Shown here piece after piece: positions 16,985 to 25,370 of a stretch of DNA of 64,000 nucleotides. The translations under genes and the position numbers were made by a program. The notes beneath the pieces were generated by a model, which did not search any database, was not told where the DNA came from, and saw nothing but the letters and a program-made list of their open reading frames with translations. The stretch's first letter is position 1, and every line of letters starts with the position of its first letter. The stretch is taken from NCBI RefSeq assembly GCF_017565305.1, contig NZ_JAGEKP010000015.1, positions 1-64,000 on the forward strand. The letters are read 5' to 3'. The stretch comes from Leifsonia sp. TF02-11. GTDB taxonomy: Bacteria > Actinomycetota > Actinomycetes > Actinomycetales > Microbacteriaceae.

Positions 16985-18178
16985 CTAGATCGCGGAGACG
17001 GCGGCGGAGACCGCGGCCGGCGCCAGAATCCGATCGAGAATCAGTCGTGCCGCGCCGAAGGCGCCTCCGGTGACGCCGGCCCGGGATCTCACAATCTGCA
17101 GGTCTTGGGTCGCCGCGGGCAGAGACAGCCGGTAGACAGCGTCGCGCACGCCGGCGATGAGGTGATCGCCTTCCATTCCGAGTCTTCCGCCGAGGACGAT
17201 GACCGACGGGTTCAGCATGTCGACGACATCGGCCAGGGACTCGCCGAGTGCGCGGCCGGCATTCCGGAGGTGTTCGAGGACGCGGGGCTCAGAGAGTTGG
17301 ACGTAGGCAAGGATGTCGCTCACACTCGAGACGTCGAGGCCGTCGCCGCTGAGCTTCTCGACCATGGCGGCCCCATTGGCGATGTCGCCGAGGACGGTCG
17401 GCCGTACGGACGGATCGGAGGGCACCGTGAAGTTGTGTGCGCGGACATGCCCCAGATCACCGGCTGTTCCCGCCGCGCCGCGTTGCACGATTCCCCCCGA
17501 AATAACAGCGCTCCCCAGCCCTGTCCCGACTTTGACGTAGATCAGATCATCGACATCCGGCCAGGAGACCGCGCGTTCGTTCACCGCGAGAACGTTCACG
17601 TCGTTGTCCACGACCACCTCGTCGGTCAGCCGCTCCCGGAAATACCCGCCGACGTCATAGGCGTCCCAGCCGGGCATGAGCACGGGCTTGATGGGCATCC
17701 CCGTGCTGAAGTTCACTCGCGCGGGCAACCCGACCCCGAGTCCGCTGAGCGCGCTTCGCTCCAGGTTCGCATCGGCGAGGCACTCTTCGACGGCATCGAC
17801 CACCCAGCCCAGGCTCTCGTCGGGACTCCCGACGGACTCGACGTGCCGGGAGCGCACCGCGAGCTGATCTCCGGCGAGGCTGCAGAGAATGACCCGAGTG
17901 TGCGTAGCGCCGACATCCACGCCGGCGACGACGCGAGAGCGGGGGTCGAGTCCGTACAGGACCGCGCGACGTCCACCGCGAGACGGGACCTCCCCGGCGG
18001 GCACCAGGTAACCCGCGGTGACGAGGGCGTCGGTGCGGACCGCCACGGCGGTCCGGCCCAAGCCGGTCACGAGTTGGACCTCCTGGATCGTGCGCGGTCG
18101 GCCGTCCCGGAATCCTTGGAACAGCACACCGGCGTCGGGGACGCCGGTCTCGCCGGTGGCGTAGTTCTCGGATGTCAC
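16985..18178 (-). CDS. ROK-family repressor lacking the zinc-cysteine motif (397 aa)
   Basis: An N-terminal winged helix-turn-helix (RTIQEVQLVTGLGRTAVAVRTDAL) precedes a ROK sugar-kinase-like domain (GVDVGATHTRVILCSL, VDNDVNVLAVNE, GTGLGSAVISGG). The usual ROK zinc motif CxCGxxGC after the conserved GHV is missing: AGDLGHVRAHNFTVPSDPSV has no cysteine. This argues for a regulator, not an active kinase. The start is a GTG at 18176-18178 with AGGAA upstream. It is divergent from the CUT1 transporter and probably controls it. The 11-bp gap to the convergent lacI gene leaves no room for a separate terminator. Confidence 0.85.
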   Translation of the reverse strand: MTSENYATGETGVPDAGVLFQGFRDGRPRTIQEVQLVTGLGRTAVAVRTDALVTAGYLVPAGEVPSRGGRRAVLYGLDPRSRVVAGVDVGATHTRVILCSLAGDQLAVRSRHVESVGSPDESLGWVVDAVEECLADANLERSALSGLGVGLPARVNFSTGMPIKPVLMPGWDAYDVGGYFRERLTDEVVVDNDVNVLAVNERAVSWPDVDDLIYVKVGTGLGSAVISGGIVQRGAAGTAGDLGHVRAHNFTVPSDPSVRPTVLGDIANGAAMVEKLSGDGLDVSSVSDILAYVQLSEPRVLEHLRNAGRALGESLADVVDMLNPSVIVLGGRLGMEGDHLIAGVRDAVYRLSLPAATQDLQIVRSRAGVTGGAFGAARLILDRILAPAAVSAAVSAI

Positions 18179-18404
18179 TGTGTTCCTATTCGGCCGCCTG
18201 AAGTGCCGCGCGCGTCCTGGATGCGCCTTCGCGCGAAGCACATCACGAATATAGCCGGGCGCGGGGACCTGAGCTCGTCTGCTTACACGCTCATCTTATC
18301 CCGCATGGACGAGAAAAGCACTGATTGCGATTTGTACTTGTGACGCAGTGACGAGATAAGTATGCTCATCCATCACCCGGCACCATTTTGAGAAAGGCAC
18401 AAAG

Positions 18405-19778
18405 ATGTCCCCCATGTCTCGACGGCTGAGCCGCAAGGCGGTGAGCGCCGCGGCGCTCGCCGCGGCGATCAGCCTCTCCGCAGTCGGCTGCAGCGCCCTG
18501 AATCCGGGAGGATCAGGAGACGCGGCGGTGTCAGCCGCAGGAGCCAAGCTCACCGACGACCAGATCAAGGGTGCGGGGAACGTGACCCTGCACCTCAGCG
18601 ACTATCAGATCGGCGGGATGCTGAATTCGCTCAAGCAGGCGATCGCCGGCTTCGAGAAGAAGTTCCCCAACGTCACTATTGTCCGCGCAGACAAGTCGTT
18701 CGCCGACTACGGCAAGACGATCGCGCTCAGCATGTCGTCCGATTCCGCGCCGGACATCGCCCAGTCCAACGCCGCCATGGCTCCGAGGCTGGTCGGCGCC
18801 AGCCTGCTCAAACCTCTCGACGCCTACTCCGCTGCGTACGGGTGGAACGCGGCGTACCCGAGCGGGATCAAGGCGGGCCTCAAGCTCTCGGCAGACGGCA
18901 AGACCTTCGGCGCGGGAAAGCAATGGGGCATGGCGATCGGCGGCAACTTGGTCGGTCTGTACTACAACAAGGATCTCCTCAAGAAGATCGGCGCCTCAGC
19001 TCCCGCGTCGTTCGACGACCTCGTCGCTTCGATGCAGAAAGCCAAAGACGCGGGAATCACCGCGCTGGAGGTCGGCAATCTCGATCAAGCGCAAGCGGGC
19101 CACATCGCCTCCACCCTCATGAGCTACTACCAGTCGCCGGCTTCGCTCAACGACTGGATCAATGGCGTCAGCGGCTCGGATATCCGCACCGCGGGTAACA
19201 CCAAGGCTCTGACGACGCTGAAGGACTGGGTCGACAAGGGGTACATCTCCAGCGACGCCAATGGAATCAAAGAAGACGACGGAGCCGCGGATTTCGCCGC
19301 CGGGAACGCGCTGTTCGACATCACCGGATCGTGGCGGAGCACGCAGTTCGACACGGCGCTCGGCGACCGTGGCGGATTCATGACGCTACCCGGCAGTTCG
19401 GTGAACAAGGCCCCGGCCACCGGGTGGTTCTCCGAAGGCTGGACGATCTCCTCGAAGTCGAAGAACCCCGACATCGCGGCAGCCTTCCTCAACTACATGT
19501 ACGGTCCGAGCAGTGTTGACAACAACATCGTCGGCGGGTACCTGCCCTTCGCGCCGGGTGCGACGACCCCCGGCAAGGCTGTTGCCAAGGACGTCCTCGC
19601 GAACTGGTATCGGGTCTCCGAAGCCAACGGCAACAGCGGCTATCTGGATTCGGGTACTCCGTCGATGGGAACCACCGAGTTCCCGGCTCTCCAATCGCTT
19701 CTCGCTGGAAAGGAGACACCGACCCAGGTTCTCGAAGCGATGCAGGCCGATTGGACCGGCTACCACGGCAAGGGTTGA
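18405..19778 (+). CDS. Sugar ABC transporter substrate-binding lipoprotein (CUT1 family 1, 457 aa)
   Basis: The signal peptide ends in the lipobox SAVGCSA near residue 29. The mature protein has the family-1 extracellular solute-binding pattern: FEKKFPNVTIVRADKSFADYG, IAQSNAAMAPRL, GLYYNKDLLKKIG, and late AAFLNYMYG. The ATG at 18405 has AAAGG upstream. It is followed by two permeases and a dehydrogenase with tight overlaps. The leader region 18242-18404, between this gene and the divergent ROK gene, contains related CTTATC/GATAAG half-sites that could be operators, with low certainty. Confidence 0.9.
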   Translation: MSPMSRRLSRKAVSAAALAAAISLSAVGCSALNPGGSGDAAVSAAGAKLTDDQIKGAGNVTLHLSDYQIGGMLNSLKQAIAGFEKKFPNVTIVRADKSFADYGKTIALSMSSDSAPDIAQSNAAMAPRLVGASLLKPLDAYSAAYGWNAAYPSGIKAGLKLSADGKTFGAGKQWGMAIGGNLVGLYYNKDLLKKIGASAPASFDDLVASMQKAKDAGITALEVGNLDQAQAGHIASTLMSYYQSPASLNDWINGVSGSDIRTAGNTKALTTLKDWVDKGYISSDANGIKEDDGAADFAAGNALFDITGSWRSTQFDTALGDRGGFMTLPGSSVNKAPATGWFSEGWTISSKSKNPDIAAAFLNYMYGPSSVDNNIVGGYLPFAPGATTPGKAVAKDVLANWYRVSEANGNSGYLDSGTPSMGTTEFPALQSLLAGKETPTQVLEAMQADWTGYHGKG

Positions 19779-19782
19779 CGAC

Positions 19783-20724
19783 ATGACCGCAGCATCTCGA
19801 CACGATGACCTGCGGGCGCCACGCGTCCGCCGGGCGGGGGGACGGCGCACTGTCGGCTCTCCGCCCGGCGAGCCGCGCAGAGTCGCCTATCTCTACCTGG
19901 CGCCCGGGTTCCTGCTCGTCCTCGCCTTCGTCATCGTTCCGCTCCTGCACACCGTCTACTTCTCCTTCTTCCAGTGGGATGGAGTCACGCCCGCCACACC
20001 GGTCGGTCTCGGGAACTACGTCCAGATCCTCCAGGACCCGGCCCTGTGGTCCCTGTTCGTGCACAGCAGCGTGCTCGTCATCTTCTACGCGGTCATCCCG
20101 ATCGGGCTCGGTCTACTGATCACGGCGATGTTCGCCCGCAGTACCGTCCGCGGAATGACGTTCTATCGTTCTGTGCTGTTCCTGCCTCAGGCGATCTCGC
20201 TGGTGGTCGTCGCGATTGCGTGGCAATGGATGTACGCCCAGACCGGAGTCGCCAACCAGTTTCTGGCGCTTTTCGGGCTCGACCAGCACATTGCATGGCT
20301 GGGCAGTTTCACCTGGGCCCTCCCCGCGATCGGCATCGTCGGGTCTTGGCTCCTCACCGGACTCTGCATGGTCCTCTTTCTCTCCGGCGTCCAGAAGATC
20401 GACGCTTCGCTCTACGAGGCGGCGCGGCTCGACGGGGCGAACTCCTGGCACGAGTTCATCAGTGTCACGCTGCCCGGCCTGCGGGCGGAACTCACTGTCG
20501 CGCTGACGCTCACCGTCGTCGCCGCCCTTCGGAGTTTCGACCTCGTCTACCTGATGACCCAGGGAGGTCCTGGCTCGTCGACGTCCGTGCCCGGCTACGT
20601 GATCTTCCAAGACGCCTTCAGCAATCAGCGGGTGGGGCTGGCCGCCAGTCTCGCCGTCGTTCTCACGGTGATCATCCTCATCGTGACCACTTTCATCAAT
20701 CGCCTCTCCCGGAGCTCGGAATGA
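19783..20724 (+). CDS. Sugar ABC transporter permease, MalF-type (313 aa)
   Basis: Six hydrophobic segments, starting with YLYLAPGFLLVLAFVIVPL after a ~35-residue basic N-terminus. The EAA loop that contacts the ATPase reads YEAARLDGANSWHEFISVTLPGL. The start is the ATG at 19783, 4 bp after the binding-protein stop. The end overlaps the next permease by 4 bp. No ATPase gene exists in this operon, so a shared MsiK-like ATPase is likely. Confidence 0.92.
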   Translation: MTAASRHDDLRAPRVRRAGGRRTVGSPPGEPRRVAYLYLAPGFLLVLAFVIVPLLHTVYFSFFQWDGVTPATPVGLGNYVQILQDPALWSLFVHSSVLVIFYAVIPIGLGLLITAMFARSTVRGMTFYRSVLFLPQAISLVVVAIAWQWMYAQTGVANQFLALFGLDQHIAWLGSFTWALPAIGIVGSWLLTGLCMVLFLSGVQKIDASLYEAARLDGANSWHEFISVTLPGLRAELTVALTLTVVAALRSFDLVYLMTQGGPGSSTSVPGYVIFQDAFSNQRVGLAASLAVVLTVIILIVTTFINRLSRSSE

Positions 20725-21614
20725 CCACCACCGACTCGATTCCCCGATCACGGGAATCCAGCGCCCCGACACCGCGAACGGTGCATCGTCGCAGGCGTCC
20801 CATCGGTGCACCCATCGCGACGCACGCCATTCTCATCGTCTTCAGCGTGCTCGCGATCCTGCCCCTGGTCAGCATCGTGCTGGCGTCGCTCCAGCCACTC
20901 GGATCCACCTCCGAGGGCTTGCAACTGCCGCGCGCTCTCGACTTCGCCAACTACGTCCGAGCGTGGAACAACGCCGATTTCAGCGTTCTGATGCGCAACA
21001 GCTTCATCGTCGCCGCCTGCGTTGTGCCGCTCGGGAGTGTGATCTGCATCCTGACCGGGTACGCATTCGGAACCATGCGCTTCCGAGGCGAACGCGCGCT
21101 GTTCACGATCTTCCTGATCGGGCTGCTCATGCCGTTCGAAGCCACCATCGTGCCGCTGTACTACGACCTGCGCAGCATCGGGCTGGCGAACACGTATGCC
21201 GGACTGGTCCTCCCCGAGACGGCCCTGTTTCTCAGCTTCGGGACCTTCTGGATGCGAGCGAGCTTCCTCGCGACGGAACGGTCGTTGGTCGAAGCCGCGC
21301 GAATCGATGGAGCGAACTCCTGGACCACACTGTGGCGGGTCCTCGTTCCGAACGCCTGGCCGGCGATCACGACGATGGTCGTGCTGTTCTTCATCTGGAG
21401 CTGGAACGAGTTCCTGCTCGCGCTCGTCCTCACCCAGGACCACGCCGTTCAGACAGCGCCCGCCGGCCTGGGGCTGTTCACCGGTGAGCACGGCACCGAC
21501 ACGTCAGGTCTTGCGGCGGCTGCGATCATCATGACCGTGCCGGCTCTCATCGTTTACGTGCTTCTTCAAAGGCATTTCGTGCAAGGCGTCACCTCTGGAG
21601 GAGTCAAAGGATGA
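20721..21614 (+). CDS. Sugar ABC transporter permease, MalG-type (297 aa)
   Basis: Six hydrophobic segments beginning ILIVFSVLAILPLVSIVLASL. The EAA loop is VEAARIDGANSWTTLWRVLVPNAWPA, and the protein ends in the typical short basic tail (QRHFVQGVTSGGVKG). The ATG at 20721 overlaps the MalF-type permease stop, and its own stop overlaps the dehydrogenase start. The two permeases together form the CUT1 channel. Confidence 0.92.
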   Translation: MTTTDSIPRSRESSAPTPRTVHRRRRPIGAPIATHAILIVFSVLAILPLVSIVLASLQPLGSTSEGLQLPRALDFANYVRAWNNADFSVLMRNSFIVAACVVPLGSVICILTGYAFGTMRFRGERALFTIFLIGLLMPFEATIVPLYYDLRSIGLANTYAGLVLPETALFLSFGTFWMRASFLATERSLVEAARIDGANSWTTLWRVLVPNAWPAITTMVVLFFIWSWNEFLLALVLTQDHAVQTAPAGLGLFTGEHGTDTSGLAAAAIIMTVPALIVYVLLQRHFVQGVTSGGVKG

Positions 21615-22567
21615 TCAGGGGACAGAAGTACCAAGTGATCGCTCCGGGAACAGGCAGCCTCTTCCCGCATGACGTCGGCGAGCCGGGCCCGAACCAGCTC
21701 CTGATCCGGGTCCTCTCCAACGGCGTCTGCGCCAGCGACCTGCCTCTCTGGGCGCGGGAGCAGGCGCGGTACCCCATCGACATCGGTCATGAGCCGGTCG
21801 GCCGCGTCGAGGCCGCCGGCTCCGGCTCGCGCGTGCCCGTCGGCACGATCGTCGGTGGGAGAATCACCTCGTCGTTCGCGGACTATGCCCTCGCCGACGT
21901 CGAAGATGCGGTGGTTCTGCCCAGCAACGTCGATCCGTTCACTGCGTTGCCTGAGCCGGTCGGATGCGTCGTGGAAGGTTACCGCCGCACGCCCATTCCT
22001 GTCGGAGCTTCGGTTGCGGTCGTCGGACTCGGATTCATGGGACTGGTCATGCTCCAGCTTCTGCGGAGCTCGCCGGTGTCCCGGATCTACGCGATCGATC
22101 TCCGTCAGGACGCGCTCGATGTGGCCTTGCGAAACGGAGCTGACGTGGTATCCGTTCCCGCGGATGTGCCCGCTCGGCTCTGCTTCGACGAGCTCAGCGA
22201 CCCGTCGAACGGCGTGGATGTAGTGATCGAGGCCTCGGGCAGCCAAGCTGGACTCGATCTCGCGGGCAGTCTTGTCCGGCCGCACGGGCTCCTTTCCCTT
22301 CTCGGCTACCACCAGGGGTCCCGGCAGGTCCCTATGCAGACCTGGAACTGGAAAGCACTCGACGTCGTCAATGCCCACGTGCGTGAGAGCCGACTGCTGA
22401 GAGACGCGACGGCCGCCGGACTCGAACTCCAGAACGCGGGACGACTCGACATCGCCTCGCTCGTCACTCACCGGTTCGATCGCACCACGATCGACGACGC
22501 GTTCCAGACGCTCAGAGACAAACCGACCGGCTTCATCAAATCTGTCGTGGACTTCGCGCGAGCCTGA
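21611..22567 (+). CDS. Zinc-type alcohol/polyol dehydrogenase without the structural-zinc loop (318 aa)
   Basis: The medium-chain dehydrogenase pattern is present: catalytic-zinc Cys in NGVCASDL, His-Glu in IGHEPVG, and the Rossmann turn VVGLGFMGLVMLQLL. It is about 30 residues shorter than typical sorbitol or alcohol dehydrogenases, and the four-cysteine structural-zinc lobe is absent. The start overlaps the permease stop, so it is the last gene of the CUT1 operon. A role oxidising the imported sugar alcohol or sugar is a reasonable inference. Confidence 0.85.
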   Translation: MIRGQKYQVIAPGTGSLFPHDVGEPGPNQLLIRVLSNGVCASDLPLWAREQARYPIDIGHEPVGRVEAAGSGSRVPVGTIVGGRITSSFADYALADVEDAVVLPSNVDPFTALPEPVGCVVEGYRRTPIPVGASVAVVGLGFMGLVMLQLLRSSPVSRIYAIDLRQDALDVALRNGADVVSVPADVPARLCFDELSDPSNGVDVVIEASGSQAGLDLAGSLVRPHGLLSLLGYHQGSRQVPMQTWNWKALDVVNAHVRESRLLRDATAAGLELQNAGRLDIASLVTHRFDRTTIDDAFQTLRDKPTGFIKSVVDFARA

Positions 22568-22570
22568 CGG

Positions 22571-22676
22571 GTTGGGCACGGTGACGAGCCGCTGGGCCAG
22601 CCGGGCAAGAGGAAGCGCTGCGACCAACATGCCGCCATCGATGACTGCACCCGCCTACGCGTACTAGAGGCCTACC
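22571..22676 (+). pseudogene. IS481/IS3-type transposase remnant (~35 codons)
   Basis: One frame reads EPLGQPGKRKR, then AAIDDCTRLRVLEAYP, the well-conserved integrase-core segment of IS481-like (and related IS3-like) DDE transposases. The frame has no start, no upstream DNA-binding part and no downstream catalytic Asp/Glu. Only this core fragment remains, cut at its right end by a tRNA-like 3' fragment. It marks an old mobile-element scar directly after the CUT1 operon. Confidence 0.7.
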
Positions 22677-22677
22677 C

Positions 22678-22697
22678 TTCGAATCCCACGCCCCCGC
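22678..22697 (+). other. Second tRNA-like 3' fragment
   Basis: TTCGAATCCCACGCCC (22678-22693) is identical to 5940-5955 and reads like a tRNA T-loop plus 3' acceptor strand, followed by CCGC. The T-stem 5' strand and the rest of the tRNA are missing. It is joined directly to a transposase remnant on the left and a strong hairpin on the right. It could be a second attachment-site scar. Confidence 0.45.
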
Positions 22698-22704
22698 GGC
22701 AGTC

Positions 22705-22747
22705 GAGGGCCCGAGATCCCTGCACCTCACTGGGATCTCGGGCCCTC
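22705..22747. terminator. Strong 16-bp hairpin
   Basis: Arms 22705-22720 and 22732-22747 pair perfectly over 16 bp with an 11-base loop. It follows a tRNA-like 3' end, so it may be the former tRNA terminator. It also insulates the rightward CUT1 operon from the leftward CsbD/Asp23 operon. The rest of 22748-22826 shows nothing. Confidence 0.7.
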
Positions 22748-22826
22748 CTCGGTTCGCCTCAGCACTCTCGTGCGCGTGCGCGCAATCCATAGGGGCTGAT
22801 GCGCGCACAGACGGCGCGGCGGTCCG

Positions 22827-23000
22827 TCAGTTCTTGAAGACGTCCTTGATGTCCTCGCCGAGGTTCTTCGCCTTGGCGGCGGCCTGGTCGGCCTTGCCCT
22901 CCGCGATCTTCTTGTCGTCGTCGGTCAGCTTGCCGATCGCCTCCTCTGCCTTGCCCTTGAGGTCCTGTGCGGTGTTCTTCATCTTGTCGGCAGCGCTCAT
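22827..23000 (-). CDS. CsbD-family small stress protein (57 aa)
   Basis: The minus strand reads MSAADKMKNTAQDLKGKAEE and continues through AIGKLTDDDKKIAEGKADQ to a TGA at 22827. It is the typical short, Lys/Glu/Ala-rich CsbD-like protein with the KGKAEEAIGKLTDDD repeat unit. The ATG at 22998-23000 has a GAGAGGAA site upstream. CsbD proteins are general-stress proteins of unknown mechanism. It is the last gene downstream of the Asp23/AmaP operon, which fits an envelope-stress role. Confidence 0.85.
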   Translation of the reverse strand: MSAADKMKNTAQDLKGKAEEAIGKLTDDDKKIAEGKADQAAAKAKNLGEDIKDVFKN

Positions 23001-23037
23001 AGCTGTTCCTCTCTTTCGATGTCGGTGTTTCTGGGGA

Positions 23038-23667
23038 TCACGAGGACCGGATGGAGCTCGTGGTGGTGTCGACCCGGACTGCGGGACGCAGACGGGCGCG
23101 GAACCCGCCGGTCAGCTCGGCGAACACCGGCACGGGGGTGCCGAGTGCAGCGTGGAGCCGAGCGACGGCTTCGTCGACGGCGTCCGTCACTGCGCGGGGC
23201 GAGGCTCCGCGCCGGCAGCGGACGGTGATCTTGAGCGCCGGGTCGCGGCGCACCCGGTACGCCGAGACGTCGACCGAGGCGATTCCGGGCGCGGGGCTGA
23301 GCAGGTCTTCGAGCAGCACGGCGGAGATCGCAGCGTCGAGCTCGACCGTTCCGTCGTCCGTGGTGGCGCGCAGCACGGTGGAGGTTCTGCCGTGCCCCTG
23401 GCGCAGCGCGAATACCAACAGGAGGGCGGCGAACGCGATGGCGGCTCCGAGCGCGACGACGGCGGCGGCGTTGAGCGTGGTCGACGGCCACAGCCGCTGC
23501 CCGAAGAGCTCGTCGAGAGACGCGAGCACGCCGTGCGACGTCGTCTTCCAGGCGCTGGCGAACGCGGGCGCGACGAGGAAGAGAATCGCCAGGCCGCTGA
23601 CTCCGAGCACGATCAGGCCGGTCAGAGCCAGCACGGTCCGGTTCAGTGCCCTGTTCGTGCCATTCAT
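23038..23667 (-). CDS. AmaP-like membrane anchor protein (209 aa)
   Basis: Two N-terminal membrane segments (ALTGLIVLGVSGLAILFLVA, then AAAVVALGAAIAFAALLLVFAL) are followed by a ~100-residue soluble domain with alternating strands (VDVSAYRVRRDPALKITVRC). This is the layout of AmaP, the membrane anchor of Asp23-family proteins. Its start overlaps the 23664-24242 gene by 4 bp. It probably tethers the Asp23-like products of this operon to the membrane. Confidence 0.75.
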   Translation of the reverse strand: MNGTNRALNRTVLALTGLIVLGVSGLAILFLVAPAFASAWKTTSHGVLASLDELFGQRLWPSTTLNAAAVVALGAAIAFAALLLVFALRQGHGRTSTVLRATTDDGTVELDAAISAVLLEDLLSPAPGIASVDVSAYRVRRDPALKITVRCRRGASPRAVTDAVDEAVARLHAALGTPVPVFAELTGGFRARLRPAVRVDTTTSSIRSS

Positions 23668-24242
23668 GATCCGACCCTCCCTGTCGTCTCCACGGCGACC
23701 TGCAGTCGAAGGCTGCCGGCGCCGGCAGCGCCGGCCCGCTCGAATTCGTCCGCGACGGCGCGGCGCACCGCCTCACGGTCGACCCGCCGACCGCTCACCG
23801 GCACGATCCGTACGGTGCAGGACCGCCGGCCCAGGGACACCGTCACAGCGTCGGGAGCGACGGCAGCGGCGACGGCGGCACGTCGCGCGAGGGCGGACGC
23901 CATCATCGCGTCGTCCGCGATGACGGCGGCGTGCTCAGCCCGAAGCGGCCGACGTGGGCGCCGGCCGGGCAGCACGGCGAGCGCAAGGAGCGTGACGCCG
24001 ACGATCGCTGCGACGACCGACACGGCGACGAGCAGCCACGCAGGTGCACCACTGGCCGAGGCCATCAGCGTCGCGAGTGAGCGCGGAGCGATGAGGATCG
24101 GCCGGAGTCCGAGCAGGGAGAGCACGGCTTCCGTGCCGAGCCATACGACGGTCGCGAACAGCACGAGGGCTACCGCTATCGCAGCGCTCGAACGGGGTGA
24201 GTGAGCCTCGCGTCGCTCGATGAGCGCTCGTGTGGAGATCAT
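23664..24242 (-). CDS. DUF6286-like membrane protein of the Asp23 operon (192 aa)
   Basis: Two hydrophobic segments (residues ~18-45 and ~68-92) are followed by a soluble tail rich in Ala/Arg (VTVSLGRRSCTVRIVPVSGRR). It matches my recollection of DUF6286 proteins, which sit in actinobacterial Asp23 operons. The C-terminal domain looks like a cousin of the AmaP and Asp23 soluble domain. It overlaps both neighbours by 4 bp. Confidence 0.65.
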   Translation of the reverse strand: MISTRALIERREAHSPRSSAAIAVALVLFATVVWLGTEAVLSLLGLRPILIAPRSLATLMASASGAPAWLLVAVSVVAAIVGVTLLALAVLPGRRPRRPLRAEHAAVIADDAMMASALARRAAVAAAVAPDAVTVSLGRRSCTVRIVPVSGRRVDREAVRRAVADEFERAGAAGAGSLRLQVAVETTGRVGS

Positions 24243-24580
24243 CTGACCCTCCTGCTCAGAATCCTCGCCCCCGTGGCCCGGAGGTCGACGCGAGCGACCT
24301 CGAGTCCGGTGAGAGCGGCCAGCCGGCCGCGGATGGCGGCGCTCGCGGCGGTGAGCCGCCGGGGGAGAGGTTCTCCCGCACCCGGGGACTCGATCCGAGG
24401 GGAGCGGAGAGCCACCGGCGCCGAGACGTGCGCGGCAAGCGAACCGGACGCGTCATGGATGGAGACCGACACGTCGCGGTACCCCACGCCGAGCTCCTCG
24501 GCCGCGATGGCACGGGCAAGGTGTTCGAGTGCTATGCCGACGAAACGGTCCCGTCCCCTCGGCCCCTTCGCGGTGTTCAC
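24239..24580 (-). CDS. Asp23/Gls24-like protein (113 aa)
   Basis: This is a short soluble protein with a helix-strand pattern related to Asp23 (GIALEHLARAIAAEELGV, then VSVSIHDASGSLAAHVSAPV). It has 4-bp overlaps with both neighbours in the leftward operon. No catalytic residues are expected; the family builds membrane-proximal assemblies. Confidence 0.6.
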   Translation of the reverse strand: MNTAKGPRGRDRFVGIALEHLARAIAAEELGVGYRDVSVSIHDASGSLAAHVSAPVALRSPRIESPGAGEPLPRRLTAASAAIRGRLAALTGLEVARVDLRATGARILSRRVR

Positions 24581-24768
24581 GACGACGAGCGGCGGCCGCG
24601 CAGCGCATCGGCCACGCGAGCCAGATCGACGTCGCCGCCGAGGACGCGGGCGATCAGATAGCCGACGAACGTGGCCGCGGCCACGCCGACGAACACCCAG
24701 AACCCGAACGCGGCCCAGACGACAGCGAGGGTGCCGCCGACGATCGCTCCGAATCGTGCGGTGGTCAC
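24577..24768 (-). CDS. Small membrane protein of the Asp23 operon (63 aa)
   Basis: Nearly half the protein is one long or two short hydrophobic helices (FGAIVGGTLAVVWAAFGFWV and FVGVAAATFVGYLIARVLGG), followed by a basic tail. This is typical of DUF2273-like proteins beside asp23/amaP genes. It overlaps both neighbours by 4 bp. Confidence 0.65.
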   Translation of the reverse strand: MTTARFGAIVGGTLAVVWAAFGFWVFVGVAAATFVGYLIARVLGGDVDLARVADALRGRRSSS

Positions 24769-25175
24769 TGAACTCGCGCCTCCTGGTCGTCGTCGTCGTC
24801 GCTGGGGACGTAGACGTCGTTCACTGTCACGTTGACCTCGGTGACCTCCAGCCCGACGATCCGCTCGATCGCCTGGGCGATGGCGGCGCGCACATCCGAC
24901 GCGACCTTCTGGAGTGCCACCGGGTACTCGGCGACGATCGTCACGTCCGCCGCGACCTGCGTCTCACCGACCTCGACGCTGATGCCCTGCCCGAGGTCCG
25001 TCGCGTTCATCGCGTCGCGCAGGGCTCCGAGGGCGCGCGCGGCGCCACCACCGAGGGCGTGTACGCCGGGCACCTCCCGAGCCGCGATACCGGCGACTTT
25101 GGCGACGACGGCATCGTTGATGACGGTCTTGCCCTGGGCTGCGTCGGCGGGGATGGTGGGTGTGGTGTTCGCCAT
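24765..25175 (-). CDS. Asp23/Gls24-family envelope stress protein (136 aa)
   Basis: Classic Asp23 layout: an N-terminal helix with VINDAVVAKVAGIAAREVPGV, then strands VSVEVGETQVAADVTIVAEY, a helix VRAAIAQAIERIVG and the final strand VTEVNVTVNDVYV, ending in an acidic tail. It is the first gene of the leftward Asp23/AmaP operon. The 195-bp gap to the divergent sigma-factor gene carries the shared regulatory region. Confidence 0.9.
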   Translation of the reverse strand: MANTTPTIPADAAQGKTVINDAVVAKVAGIAAREVPGVHALGGGAARALGALRDAMNATDLGQGISVEVGETQVAADVTIVAEYPVALQKVASDVRAAIAQAIERIVGLEVTEVNVTVNDVYVPSDDDDDQEARVQ

Positions 25176-25265
25176 TGTGGTGCGTCCTTTCGTGTCGGTC
25201 GGGCCGTTCCTGCGACCCGTGCTCCTTGGACGTGTGGCCGCCGGTATTCGTCACGTGCGCTGGCT

Positions 25266-25293
25266 GGGAGTTTGCTGATTTAGCTAGCGTGGC
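25266..25293 (+). promoter_or_regulatory. Candidate ECF-type promoter
   Basis: GGGAGT (25266-25271), a 16-bp spacer and CGTGGC (25288-25293) resemble the GGGAAC/CGT pattern of ECF sigma promoters. It is 78 bp before the sigma-factor start, in the gap shared with the Asp23 operon. Only the spacing and the GGGA and CGT cores support it. Confidence 0.3.
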
Positions 25294-25370
25294 TATTTAC
25301 TCACCTTTCTAGCAGGGGATCCGATACTGTCAGAGAGGGCAGTCGTTCACGCCCGGGGGAGGGAGGCGCG

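Noticed and set aside
22536-22808. Minus-strand frame of 90 codons over the second tRNA-like fragment
   Set aside because: It spans the transposase remnant, the tRNA-like end and the 16-bp hairpin, with no ribosome-binding site or known domain.
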